DNA from: a virus
Strand: one strand, 5' to 3'
DNA: 57,445 bases
IMG/VR virus record: IMGVR_UViG_3300033182_001174
Span: 1 to 57,445 of that record
This document shows, piece after piece, positions 1 to 6,051 of this stretch. The notes below the pieces were generated by a model, which did not search any database, was not told where the DNA came from, and saw only the letters and a program-made list of their open reading frames with translations. Position numbers and translations under genes: made by a program. Positions within the stretch are counted from its first letter, which is position 1, and the number at the start of each line of letters is the position of its first letter.

Positions 1-83
1 AATTTATCTTCGCGTTCTAAGCTACACTTTTTTTTGTTTTTTTAGCATGGGCAGTGGATGTTCAAATGTGATCAGGTGGAAAC

Positions 84-320
84 TTGATTTTTGACCCAGC
101 AGAGGTTACAATATCCGCAGGAGAATCAGTTCACTTTGTGAACAACATGCTACCTCCACATAACGTGATCGTTGAAGATCATCCAGAACTCGGTCATGAG
201 GCACTCGCACTGCTTCCTGGTGAAGAGTTTGATGTAGAATTCCCTGAAGCAGGAGATTTCATCTATTGGTGTGGTCCTCATAAGGGTGCTGGAATGATCG
301 GGACGGTACACGTTGAATGA
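84..320 (+). CDS. petE: Plastocyanin, interrupted at its N-terminus
   Basis: Plastocyanin is the small blue-copper protein that carries electrons from cytochrome b6f to photosystem I in the thylakoid lumen; cyanophages carry it as an auxiliary photosynthesis gene. The type-1 copper ligands are visible: His in PPHNV and Cys, His and Met in WCGPHKGAGM. Reading upstream in the same frame gives a hydrophobic signal-peptide-like stretch (LFFVFLAWA) and a mature-like VDVQM, then a TGA stop at 69-71, then SGGNLIFDPAEV. The family's N-terminal strand is therefore split by one stop codon. The only start downstream of it is TTG at 84, which would give a protein without signal peptide or first beta strand. 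Either the gene is broken in this phage or there is a base error; the upstream end also lies at the window edge. The identity is firm, the 5' end is not. Confidence 0.8.
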   Translation: MIFDPAEVTISAGESVHFVNNMLPPHNVIVEDHPELGHEALALLPGEEFDVEFPEAGDFIYWCGPHKGAGMIGTVHVE

Positions 321-337
321 AGTACACGCACAATTAC

Positions 338-982
338 ATGAAAATTTTTCTTGATACTGCTGACACAGAAATTATTAATGAATATTTTAAAACGGGACTG
401 GTAGATGGTGTCACTACCAATCCCACTTTGATTATGAAGAGTGGTAGAAATCCTGAGGATGTCTATCAAGAGATTAAGGACATTGGTGTCCGTGACATCA
501 GCATGGAAGTTGTTGGTGACGAGGGTGAGATGTATCGTGAAGGCAAACGTCTTTACGAAAAGTTTGGTGATGTTTGTACTGTGAAGGTTCCTTGCACACG
601 GGAGGGTCTTGCTGTCTGTAAGTCCCTCTCTGATCAGAACATCAAGGTCAACGTCACATTGATTTTCTGTGCTGCTCAGGCAGTTCTTGCAGCAAAGGCA
701 GGGGCAGAGTATGTCTCACCCTTTGTAGGACGGTTAGACGACCAGTCAGTGGCAGGTCTGGAGGTTGTACGATCTATCTCTGAACTGTATCGTATTCATG
801 GAGTCAGGACTCAGGTTCTGTCTGCATCTATTCGTAGTGTTCAACGTGCTATTAGGTCATGGTATAATGGTGCTCAGATCTGCACGATGCCACCCAAGGT
901 GTTTGATCAGATGTATGATCACATTCTTACAGATAAAGGTCTGGAAATTTTTGACAATGATTGGAAGGAGGTACAAAAGTGA
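338..982 (+). CDS. talC: Transaldolase, TalC/fructose-6-phosphate aldolase-like
   Basis: This 214-residue protein belongs to the short transaldolase (TalC/FSA) family and acts in the pentose phosphate pathway, where cyanophages use it to push carbon towards NADPH and ribose-5-phosphate for nucleotide synthesis. The start MKIFLDTAD matches the family N-terminus, so the ATG at 338 is preferred over the ATG at 317 that overlaps the petE stop. Visible family signatures are VDGVTTNPTLI, the Schiff-base lysine in VKVP (DVCTVKVPCTREG) and KVNVTLIF. It directly follows petE and overlaps the glutaredoxin start by four bases (GTGA), so petE, talC and the glutaredoxin look co-transcribed. Length is normal for the family. 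Confidence 0.93.
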   Translation: MKIFLDTADTEIINEYFKTGLVDGVTTNPTLIMKSGRNPEDVYQEIKDIGVRDISMEVVGDEGEMYREGKRLYEKFGDVCTVKVPCTREGLAVCKSLSDQNIKVNVTLIFCAAQAVLAAKAGAEYVSPFVGRLDDQSVAGLEVVRSISELYRIHGVRTQVLSASIRSVQRAIRSWYNGAQICTMPPKVFDQMYDHILTDKGLEIFDNDWKEVQK

Positions 983-1215
983 CATTCACAGTATATTCAA
1001 GAGATGGTTGCCCCTATTGCACTAAAGTAATTCAGGTGTTACAGTTGGCAGAGTTACGGTTTGTGGAGTATAAACTCGGTAGAGATTTTGAACGCAAAGA
1101 GTTCTATAAACTGTTTGGGCAGAGTGCAACTTTCCCAAGAGTTAAATATGGAGAGGAGCTCCTTGGTGGATGCACCGAAACCGTAAAGTATCTAAGGGAA
1201 CAAAAACTGGTCTAA
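979..1215 (+). CDS. nrdC: Glutaredoxin
   Basis: This 78-residue thioredoxin-fold protein has the dithiol active site CPYC in YSRDGCPYCTKV, the cis-proline segment TFPRV and the GGCTET glutathione-site loop. It probably reduces disulfides, in T4-like phages chiefly those of ribonucleotide reductase, in the host cytoplasm. The chosen start is GTG at 979, overlapping the talC stop (GTGA) and preceded by a strong GGAGG at 966-970; an alternative TTG at 961 would add residues unlike the family. The stop overlaps the next ATG by one base. A second, cysteine-less relative occurs at 3393. Confidence 0.92.
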   Translation: MTFTVYSRDGCPYCTKVIQVLQLAELRFVEYKLGRDFERKEFYKLFGQSATFPRVKYGEELLGGCTETVKYLREQKLV

Positions 1216-1574
1216 TGGAACAAAACCTCATCGACATCTACGATCTTATTGAACACGCAATTGATAATGCCTTTGAGGGAAAAATGAATTTAAAGTTTTA
1301 TGATTATCTCAAAGAGTGTAAAATCAAAAAGCATGAAATAGATTCATTTATTTCAAGCACCACCATAAATGAAATCAATAATCTCATTGTAGATCTTGAT
1401 GAATATATCAAAGGTGGTTCTGATGATATACATAAGCAACTGCGTGAGGGGTATGGACACATACCAAAACCACAGGCAAGAAAGATTAGAAACTACTTAG
1501 AAAGTTTCATAGATGATGCAGAGAGGTATAGTTATGACCGAAGACCAGGAAGACGCAAAAAATCTTCTAAATAA
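1215..1574 (+). CDS. Conserved cyanophage protein of unknown function
   Basis: The product is 119 residues. It starts MEQNLIDIYDLIEHAIDNA at an ATG sharing one base with the glutaredoxin stop (TAATG), and ends in a very basic tail (DRRPGRRKKSSK). The body is predicted mainly helical and charged with no cysteine pair or known catalytic motif. The basic tail could bind nucleic acid, but that is inference only. It overlaps the next gene by 41 bases in another frame. I do not recognise the family. Confidence 0.75.
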   Translation: MEQNLIDIYDLIEHAIDNAFEGKMNLKFYDYLKECKIKKHEIDSFISSTTINEINNLIVDLDEYIKGGSDDIHKQLREGYGHIPKPQARKIRNYLESFIDDAERYSYDRRPGRRKKSSK

Positions 1575-1740
1575 TGAGGATACCCACATAAATCGTGGGT
1601 TTGAGTTACTACTACGTAATAGGAGGAGGAAACCAGATCCACCCAAAACTTTTCAGGTAAAGTTTGGTAAGATGGTCTCTCTCTTCCGAAGAGAGATTAT
1701 CTTTCATCTAAATTTCTACCTAGACATTAGAAAGAAATAG
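1534..1740 (+). CDS. Small hypothetical cyanophage protein
   Basis: This 68-residue protein starts MTEDQEDAKNLLNNED and has a basic, aromatic C-terminal half (RRRKPDPPKTFQVKFGKMV, then FRREIIFHLNFYLDIRKK). The ATG at 1534 lies inside the 3' end of the preceding gene with a purine-rich AGAGAGG about 8 bases upstream. No function can be assigned. Confidence 0.65.
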   Translation: MTEDQEDAKNLLNNEDTHINRGFELLLRNRRRKPDPPKTFQVKFGKMVSLFRREIIFHLNFYLDIRKK

Positions 1741-1758
1741 TCTCTGGAGGACAGAAAG

Positions 1759-1980
1759 ATGTTAGCAGTAACACTCACCATAGGAACTTTAGTTTCTCTT
1801 ATGATGTTTTTTGTGGGAGGTGTGGTAGGATGGTTGGCAAAGGACCATGTATATCAAACCCAACCCGTTTACACACATCCAGAGATGTTTGATGAAAACG
1901 GCAATGTATTACCAGACGAAATTTTAGCAGTACGATTTGAAAACAGTTATGACGAGTTCGACGAAGAAGACAACGAATAA
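1759..1980 (+). CDS. Small single-pass membrane protein
   Basis: The 73-residue product has one clear transmembrane helix near its N-terminus (about residues 3-26, LAVTLTIGTLVSLMMFFVGG and on) followed by an acidic tail rich in Asp and Glu (NSYDEFDEEDNE). It is preceded by a good ribosome site (CTGGAGGACAG). Its 3' end overlaps the start of the next gene. It is probably an inner-membrane protein made during infection; the role is unknown. Confidence 0.7.
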   Translation: MLAVTLTIGTLVSLMMFFVGGVVGWLAKDHVYQTQPVYTHPEMFDENGNVLPDEILAVRFENSYDEFDEEDNE

Positions 1981-2452
1981 AAAAAGTTTTACGGTGAAGA
2001 CATCTCCTAAACTTCCTCCTAATCCTTTTGCTCATGAAGTTCTTGAACTTGCTAGTAAGCAAAGATCTAAAGCAAAGAAGGTTGAAATTCTACAAGAGTA
2101 TGCTGATCCCTCTTTGAAGTCCCTCTTTATTTGGAACTTCGATGATACCGTAATCTCTGTAGTTCCATCTGGAGATGTTCCTTATAAAGAGAATGATGTT
2201 CCTGTAGGAACTGATCATACATCTCTTCGTAAGGAGTATAAGCATCTGTACAACTTTGTAAAGGGTGGTAATGATAGTCTCTCTAGTCTTCGTAGAGAGA
2301 CCATGTTTATTCAAATGCTTGAAGGACTTCATCCAGAAGAAGCAAAGATTCTTTGTTTGGTGAAAGATAAACAATTGCAAACTAAATATAAGATATCTTA
2401 CGAAGTTGTTAAAGACGCATACCCTGATATCCAATGGGGAGGTCGTTCATGA
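1949..2452 (+). CDS. DUF6433-like cyanophage protein
   Basis: The product is 167 residues from ATG 1949 (MTSSTKKTTNKKSF). It has a basic N-terminus, then a conserved-looking core (PNPFAHEVLELASKQRSK, DPSLKSLFIWNFDDTV) and a C-terminal segment with LEGLHPEEAKIL that I associate with the cyanophage-restricted DUF6433 family. Function is unknown. It sits in a train of overlapping small genes, overlapping the membrane-protein gene before it and the next gene after it (ATGA at 2449). Confidence 0.72.
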   Translation: MTSSTKKTTNKKSFTVKTSPKLPPNPFAHEVLELASKQRSKAKKVEILQEYADPSLKSLFIWNFDDTVISVVPSGDVPYKENDVPVGTDHTSLRKEYKHLYNFVKGGNDSLSSLRRETMFIQMLEGLHPEEAKILCLVKDKQLQTKYKISYEVVKDAYPDIQWGGRS

Positions 2453-2787
2453 CAGTTGCTGTAGACCAAGAGAAAGAAATGGCAGAGTTCGGATCAGAGA
2501 TTAATAATGTAAATCCCTCTGATTATAGTTGCCAAATTTTACTAGAGAAAACAACTCTTGATGCAGCAGATGACAAATCTTTTCCAAATGATGCCAGACT
2601 TATTTGGTATGTTGTTGATGGAGTAGAGTACATTGATTTGACAAGATGCACTAAGACATCTAAATTATTTGACATGTACTATGACAAGTATGGTAAAGGT
2701 GCTGTCCAAAAAATTGATTTTGGATTTGGTACAGTGAATCCAAAACTCTGGGGTCAAAAACCAAAGAAAGATAAGAAGAGAAAATGA
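2449..2787 (+). CDS. Conserved cyanophage protein of unknown function
   Basis: The 112-residue product starts MTVAVDQEKEMAEFG at the ATGA overlap with the previous stop. It has a beta-rich middle (DARLIWYVVDGVEYIDLTRC) and a lysine-rich end (KPKKDKKRK). It is translationally coupled on both sides, overlapping the next gene by ATGA at 2784. No catalytic motif was seen. Confidence 0.7.
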   Translation: MTVAVDQEKEMAEFGSEINNVNPSDYSCQILLEKTTLDAADDKSFPNDARLIWYVVDGVEYIDLTRCTKTSKLFDMYYDKYGKGAVQKIDFGFGTVNPKLWGQKPKKDKKRK

Positions 2788-3056
2788 ATGACGAGGATCT
2801 CAAGGAACAAATTAACTCTCTGATCCGCGATGAAATCCAAGAGGTCATCAATGACTATGTTGATGACCAAGAACACACTCAGAAAAGTGGACTTGGATTT
2901 GTGGAGAATGAGGATGAATTAAAAGTCAGTGTCTCTCAGAAAGAGATTGATAAAATCATAAAAGAATACAAACGCATCAAGAAGAGTGAAAAATCAAACT
3001 TGTCTCATATTAAAAAGTTAGGACTGGTTGACAAACACGGAAGACCTTTAAAATAA
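2784..3056 (+). CDS. Small charged hypothetical protein
   Basis: This 90-residue, highly charged and probably helical protein starts MNDEDLKEQINSLIRDEIQ. Its C-terminal half is basic (IIKEYKRIKKSEKSN). It is coupled to the previous gene by ATGA. No family is recognised. Confidence 0.68.
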   Translation: MNDEDLKEQINSLIRDEIQEVINDYVDDQEHTQKSGLGFVENEDELKVSVSQKEIDKIIKEYKRIKKSEKSNLSHIKKLGLVDKHGRPLK

Positions 3057-3078
3057 ATAAACTAGCAGGACAGACTTT

Positions 3079-3396
3079 ATGCTCTCTACTCAATATCGAT
3101 TGCGTTTGGAAGCAATCTGTAACAAGATTGTTTTAGGTGAAGAGGTTAGTTTAGATGACATGATATGGGCAAATAAACTAGCAAAATCAAATCAAAGTGC
3201 AGCATCAATTTTAAGAAAAGCACGTAGAAAAGCAAGTAATCCTGACATGCAAGAGGGTGGTCTTGATGATTTTATGAATCAGATGGACCTCGGGGATCCT
3301 GATCCATCTAATCACAGAACAGGATTCCAAAGTGCAGATGAAATCGTAGATTGGTTTAGTAGAGAAAAAACTGATGACTGGAGGCAAAGAGATTGA
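3079..3396 (+). CDS. Conserved cyanophage protein of unknown function
   Basis: The 105-residue product begins MLSTQYRLRLEAICNKIVLG. A helical N-terminal part with a lysine/arginine patch (LRKARRKASN) is followed by an acidic linker and an amphipathic end (EIVDWFSREKTDDWRQ). It begins 22 bases after the previous gene and shares its stop with the TTG start of the following glutaredoxin-like gene (TTGA). Function unknown. Confidence 0.68.
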   Translation: MLSTQYRLRLEAICNKIVLGEEVSLDDMIWANKLAKSNQSAASILRKARRKASNPDMQEGGLDDFMNQMDLGDPDPSNHRTGFQSADEIVDWFSREKTDDWRQRD

Positions 3397-3632
3397 AACA
3401 AGCACTAGTTTACGGCAATGGTGGACAAGAATCTGAACGAGCAGTCATGGTTCTTGAAGCATGTGGTCAAGATGTAAGACAATTCTTATTGGGTATTGAT
3501 TTCACCCATAAACAATTCAAAGCAGAATTTGGAGAAGAAGCAGAGTATCCACAAGTTGCTATTGGATTAGATCATCGTGGAACATTAAAAGAAACACTCA
3601 AGTACATGAGTGATAAAGGTATGTTTTTGTAA
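3393..3632 (+). CDS. Glutaredoxin-like protein lacking the CXXC active site
   Basis: The 79-residue product aligns along its full length with the glutaredoxin at 979: VYGNGG for VYSRDG, LGIDF for LGRDF, EYPQV for the cis-proline TFPRV, and TLKETLKYM for CTETVKYL. The segment equivalent to CPYC reads QESE, so both catalytic cysteines are missing; the only cysteine is in LEACGQD. The fold is therefore probably kept without dithiol chemistry. The TTG start at 3393 overlaps the previous stop and is the only start that keeps the first beta strand. A binding or regulatory role is plausible but inferred. Confidence 0.72.
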   Translation: MKQALVYGNGGQESERAVMVLEACGQDVRQFLLGIDFTHKQFKAEFGEEAEYPQVAIGLDHRGTLKETLKYMSDKGMFL

Positions 3633-3634
3633 AC

Positions 3635-3650
3635 TGTAACACAAGTTACA
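3635..3650. promoter_or_regulatory. Palindromic operator, NtcA-like GTA-N8-TAC
   Basis: TGTAAC-ACAA-GTTACA is a perfect 6-bp inverted repeat and contains GTA-N8-TAC, the core consensus of the cyanobacterial nitrogen regulator NtcA. It lies 7 bases upstream of a strong -35 box. Its centre would be about 50 bases upstream of the predicted transcription start, further than the usual -41.5 for NtcA-activated promoters, so activation from an upstream position or repression are both possible. Confidence 0.5.
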
Positions 3651-3657
3651 AAAAAAC

Positions 3658-3686
3658 TTGACTATATAGTTCAACGGGTTTATAAT
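3658..3686 (+). promoter_or_regulatory. Sigma70-type promoter
   Basis: TTGACT, a 17-base spacer and a perfect TATAAT. It lies between two same-direction genes, 20 bases before the ATG at 3706, and should drive the small genes from 3706 onward with host RNA polymerase early in infection. Confidence 0.8.
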
Positions 3687-3705
3687 ACCCATACGTTCAT
3701 CCAAC

Positions 3706-3903
3706 ATGTTAACACTACTGTTGGCACTGACCTTAGCCCATCACGATCCGTCACCTTACGGGTGGCATATGTCTTGTGAAAGGTTCCTACAAAGAAAAAT
3801 TGAGATTCAGTTAGATGCAAACTTGGACTTTAGGTCTAAGGGAAATCTGATACTTTATCTCAAATCTAAAGTAGACGGTAAGTGTGAATCTGTGTTAACA
3901 TAG
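3706..3903 (+). CDS. Small protein with a hydrophobic N-terminus, possibly secreted
   Basis: The 65-residue product starts MLTLLLALTLAHHDPS, which looks like a short signal peptide with cleavage around residues 11-13. Two cysteines (MSCERF, GKCESV) could pair outside the cytoplasm. It is the first gene after the promoter at 3658. No family recognised; an envelope or periplasmic role is inferred only from the N-terminus. Confidence 0.6.
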   Translation: MLTLLLALTLAHHDPSPYGWHMSCERFLQRKIEIQLDANLDFRSKGNLILYLKSKVDGKCESVLT

Positions 3904-3938
3904 GACGCAAGTAAGTCGCGGAACGGAGCGTTCATCCC

Positions 3939-4100
3939 ATGTTTGATTTATTACTCTACTCTTCTATGCACTGCACTGATGCTGTTGATCTTATCAACCG
4001 TATTGATGCAAATAAAAGTGTAGATGTAATCATCAGGACTGAGGTGATTGAGACCGTAAAGGAAGCAACACCTGAGTGCAACTGGGACGCAAACGACTGA
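3939..4100 (+). CDS. Small conserved cyanophage protein ending WDAND
   Basis: A 53-residue ORF starting MFDLLLYSSMHCTDAVDLIN and ending ATPECNWDAND before TGA. The CXXA-type helix and the ECxWDAND ending recur, as far as I recall, in small cyanophage proteins of unknown function. The ATG is not preceded by a clear Shine-Dalgarno sequence. A GC-richer stretch just upstream (3903-3930) resembles the DNA at this gene's own 3' end (GGACGCAA then GGAACGG), suggesting a remnant of a tandem copy. Confidence 0.6.
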   Translation: MFDLLLYSSMHCTDAVDLINRIDANKSVDVIIRTEVIETVKEATPECNWDAND

Positions 4101-4174
4101 AGGAACGGGAAAAAACGGATCCTGCGAAAGCAGAGAAGGTTCAATTTTCACCCTAGTATTTCAGGAGTAAACCA

Positions 4175-4339
4175 ATGAACACCTTAACACTCATCAAGAA
4201 GCAAATCGACAAGGCAGCAGCACTGCACGACGCACAAATCCTCGTTACCAAGTATCGTGGAGTTGATTGTAAAGTGCATGAGGCACCTGAGGAAACTCAC
4301 GGCACCTTCTGCTATCGTGGTCGCACTTACACCAAGTGA
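4175..4339 (+). CDS. Small DUF4278-like protein
   Basis: A 54-residue ORF starting MNTLTLIKKQIDKAAALHDA with a strong ribosome site (TCAGGAGTAAACCA). The C-terminal half has the repeated YRG pattern (KYRGVDCKVHEAPEE, then FCYRGRTYTK) typical of the DUF4278 family of short cyanobacterial and cyanophage proteins. Function unknown. It is followed directly by promoter and terminator signals. Confidence 0.65.
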   Translation: MNTLTLIKKQIDKAAALHDAQILVTKYRGVDCKVHEAPEETHGTFCYRGRTYTK

Positions 4340-4368
4340 TTGCAAAACCAATTGAATAGTGTTAGAAT
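4340..4368 (+). promoter_or_regulatory. Candidate sigma70-type promoter
   Basis: TTGCAA, a 17-base spacer and TAGAAT, beginning right after the stop of the preceding gene. The predicted start (about 4375) lies inside a terminator-like hairpin, so a transcript would have a leader of only about 18 bases before the ATG at 4393. Overlap with the hairpin makes the call uncertain. Confidence 0.45.
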
Positions 4369-4392
4369 GGGAGGGTTACCTCCCATTTTTTT
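4366..4392 (+). terminator. Rho-independent terminator
   Basis: A 9-bp perfect stem AATGGGAGG / CCTCCCATT with a GTTA loop runs into seven T residues. It closes the small-gene transcript from the promoter at 3658. The T-tract ends immediately before the ATG of the next gene. Confidence 0.75.
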
Positions 4393-4641
4393 ATGGAAAG
4401 AGATAAACTTAAACTGATAGTAAGGAATCTAAAACTGTTGGTTGAAGCTCTTGAATCAGAAGTATATTCAGATCCTGGTGCTTACACTGACAAACGGGAG
4501 AACTTTGATGATCCCATCCCTTACCCTGTAGCAGATTACGACGAAGTATTTAATGACGATGATGACTATGACGATAGTGCGACTAATCGTATAAATAATT
4601 CATACAGATTAGTCAACGACGATGATGGAGATGGATTATAG
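4393..4641 (+). CDS. Small acidic cyanophage protein
   Basis: The 82-residue product has a helical N-terminus (MERDKLKLIVRNLKLLVEAL) and a strongly acidic tail (FNDDDDYDD, VNDDDGDGL). Its start codon abuts a terminator T-tract, so the only GGAGG is 18 bases upstream inside the hairpin. Its last 17 bases overlap the HNH endonuclease gene in another frame. No function recognised. Confidence 0.65.
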   Translation: MERDKLKLIVRNLKLLVEALESEVYSDPGAYTDKRENFDDPIPYPVADYDEVFNDDDDYDDSATNRINNSYRLVNDDDGDGL

Positions 4642-5125
4642 GATACTTGATGAGTATCCTCAATATAAAATATATCCAGATGGAAAAGTTTATTCAATTA
4701 AACTTAAAAAATATATTAACGGGCATAAAAATAAAAGAGGATACTATGCTTTTACCTTGTATGATTTAAAAGGAAAAAGAAAGCATAAGGGACTACATCA
4801 ACTTCTTGCTATGGCATTTATTCCAAATCCAAAGGGATATGAAATAGTCAGGCATCTTGATGATGACAAAGATAATAATTCTTTGTCTAATCTAAAATGG
4901 GGAACAATAAAAGAAAATATTGAAGATGCCATTAGGAATAATGTTTTTAAAATGCCAGACAACTCCAGAAAGTGGTTGGTTAAATCTCCTAGTGGTGATA
5001 TAATAGAAGTTGAAAACCTTTCAAAATTTTGTTCTGAAAATAATCTATCAAAACAAAATTTACATAAAACATACAAGGGTAATAGAAATCATCATAAAGA
5101 TTATAAATTGTTGAAAATGTTATGA
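4625..5125 (+). CDS. Free-standing HNH homing endonuclease (NUMOD4-HNH-NUMOD1)
   Basis: A 166-residue protein with three recognisable parts: a NUMOD4-type N-terminus (YRILDEYPQYKIYPDGKVYS), an HNH core (HQLLAMAFIPNP, VRHLDDDKDNNSLSNLKWGT) and a NUMOD1-type helix-turn-helix end (LSKFCSENNLSKQNLHKTYKG). Such enzymes nick or cut an allele lacking the gene and spread by repair. The usual N before H in the second motif is R here (VRH), but the metal and catalytic positions look intact. DNA is A+T-richer than its neighbours. The start is ATG 4625 (an ATG also precedes it at 4622); the stop overlaps the thyX start as ATGA. Confidence 0.88.
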   Translation: MEMDYRILDEYPQYKIYPDGKVYSIKLKKYINGHKNKRGYYAFTLYDLKGKRKHKGLHQLLAMAFIPNPKGYEIVRHLDDDKDNNSLSNLKWGTIKENIEDAIRNNVFKMPDNSRKWLVKSPSGDIIEVENLSKFCSENNLSKQNLHKTYKGNRNHHKDYKLLKML

Positions 5126-5763
5126 GTCAAGAAGTTAAACTGATTAGTGTCACCCCAGATGCAGAGAAACACATGGCCTACTGTGCCCGTGTGAGCAACC
5201 CAGCAAACCAAGAGAATGAAAAGTTCTCTGGTCTGCTCAAGTATTGTGTGAAGCATCAGCACTGGAGTATCTTTGAGCAGGCATACATGACCCTGGAAAT
5301 CAATACTACCAGGGGGGTGGCAGCTCAAGTGCTGCGCCACCGTTCGTTCACATATCAAGAATTTTCACAACGGTATGCTGATTCTTCCTTACTCGCGGAG
5401 ACGATCCCTCTACCTGAACTACGCAGGCAAGACACCAAGAATCGTCAGAATTCTATTGATGATATTGACCCGTTTGTCCGTCAAGAGTTTCAGATCAAAA
5501 TGCAAAAACACTTTGAAGAGGGAATGAAACTCTACAAAGAGATGCTTGATGCATCGATTGCAAAGGAGTGTGCTCGCTTTGTGCTTCCACTCGCCACACC
5601 CACAAGAATCTACATGACCGGTTCAGTGCGCTCATGGATTCATTATATCGATTTGCGTTCTGCAAACGGTACACAGAAGGAGCACATGGACATTGCTTTG
5701 GGTGCTAAGAAGATTTTTGTTGAGCAGTTTCCTGCCGTTGCTGAAGCAATGGAATGGATTTAA
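5122..5763 (+). CDS. thyX: Flavin-dependent thymidylate synthase ThyX
   Basis: The 213-residue enzyme makes dTMP from dUMP using methylene-tetrahydrofolate and FAD/NADPH, supporting phage DNA synthesis. The ThyX signature RHRxxSxxxxSxR is seen as RHRSFTYQEFSQRY, after HWSIFEQAYMTLEI; a second conserved segment is YMTGSVRSWIHYIDLR. Length matches the family. The start ATGA overlaps the stop of the HNH gene, which is probably an insertion immediately upstream. Confidence 0.96.
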   Translation: MSQEVKLISVTPDAEKHMAYCARVSNPANQENEKFSGLLKYCVKHQHWSIFEQAYMTLEINTTRGVAAQVLRHRSFTYQEFSQRYADSSLLAETIPLPELRRQDTKNRQNSIDDIDPFVRQEFQIKMQKHFEEGMKLYKEMLDASIAKECARFVLPLATPTRIYMTGSVRSWIHYIDLRSANGTQKEHMDIALGAKKIFVEQFPAVAEAMEWI

Positions 5764-5790
5764 TAAATATTAGAAAAGGATTGAACGTTT

Positions 5791-6042
5791 ATGCCAACGT
5801 ACCCCGTTATTAATAAGAAGACAAAAGAAACAAAAACTCTTAGCATGACCATGAAAGAGTATTGTGATTGGAAAGACGAAAACCCAGATTGGGATAAGGA
5901 CTGGTCACAAGGTTGTGCTGGAATCGGTAACGAGTTTAGATGGACAGGAGAAGCAAAATCTAGCGGTTGGAACGAAGTTCTGGACCGTGCATCCAAACAA
6001 CCGGGTGCTACGGTTCGTAAACACCGCGACTACTCCTTCTAA
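5791..6042 (+). CDS. Conserved small cyanophage protein, possibly degenerate FmdB-type
   Basis: An 83-residue protein starting MPTYPVINKKTKETKTLSMTMKEY and rich in Trp (DWKDENPDWDKDWSQGC). The MPTY start and position recall FmdB-like zinc ribbons, but the CxxC pairs are absent (one Cys), so this is a weak idea. AATAAATA in the gap upstream (around 5763-5770) resembles a late box. Role unknown. Confidence 0.68.
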   Translation: MPTYPVINKKTKETKTLSMTMKEYCDWKDENPDWDKDWSQGCAGIGNEFRWTGEAKSSGWNEVLDRASKQPGATVRKHRDYSF

Positions 6043-6051
6043 ATTTTCCTT

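Noticed and set aside
317-337. Upstream start of talC at 317
   Set aside because: Would add MKYTHNY, not found in the family; MKIFLDTAD at 338 is the usual N-terminus.
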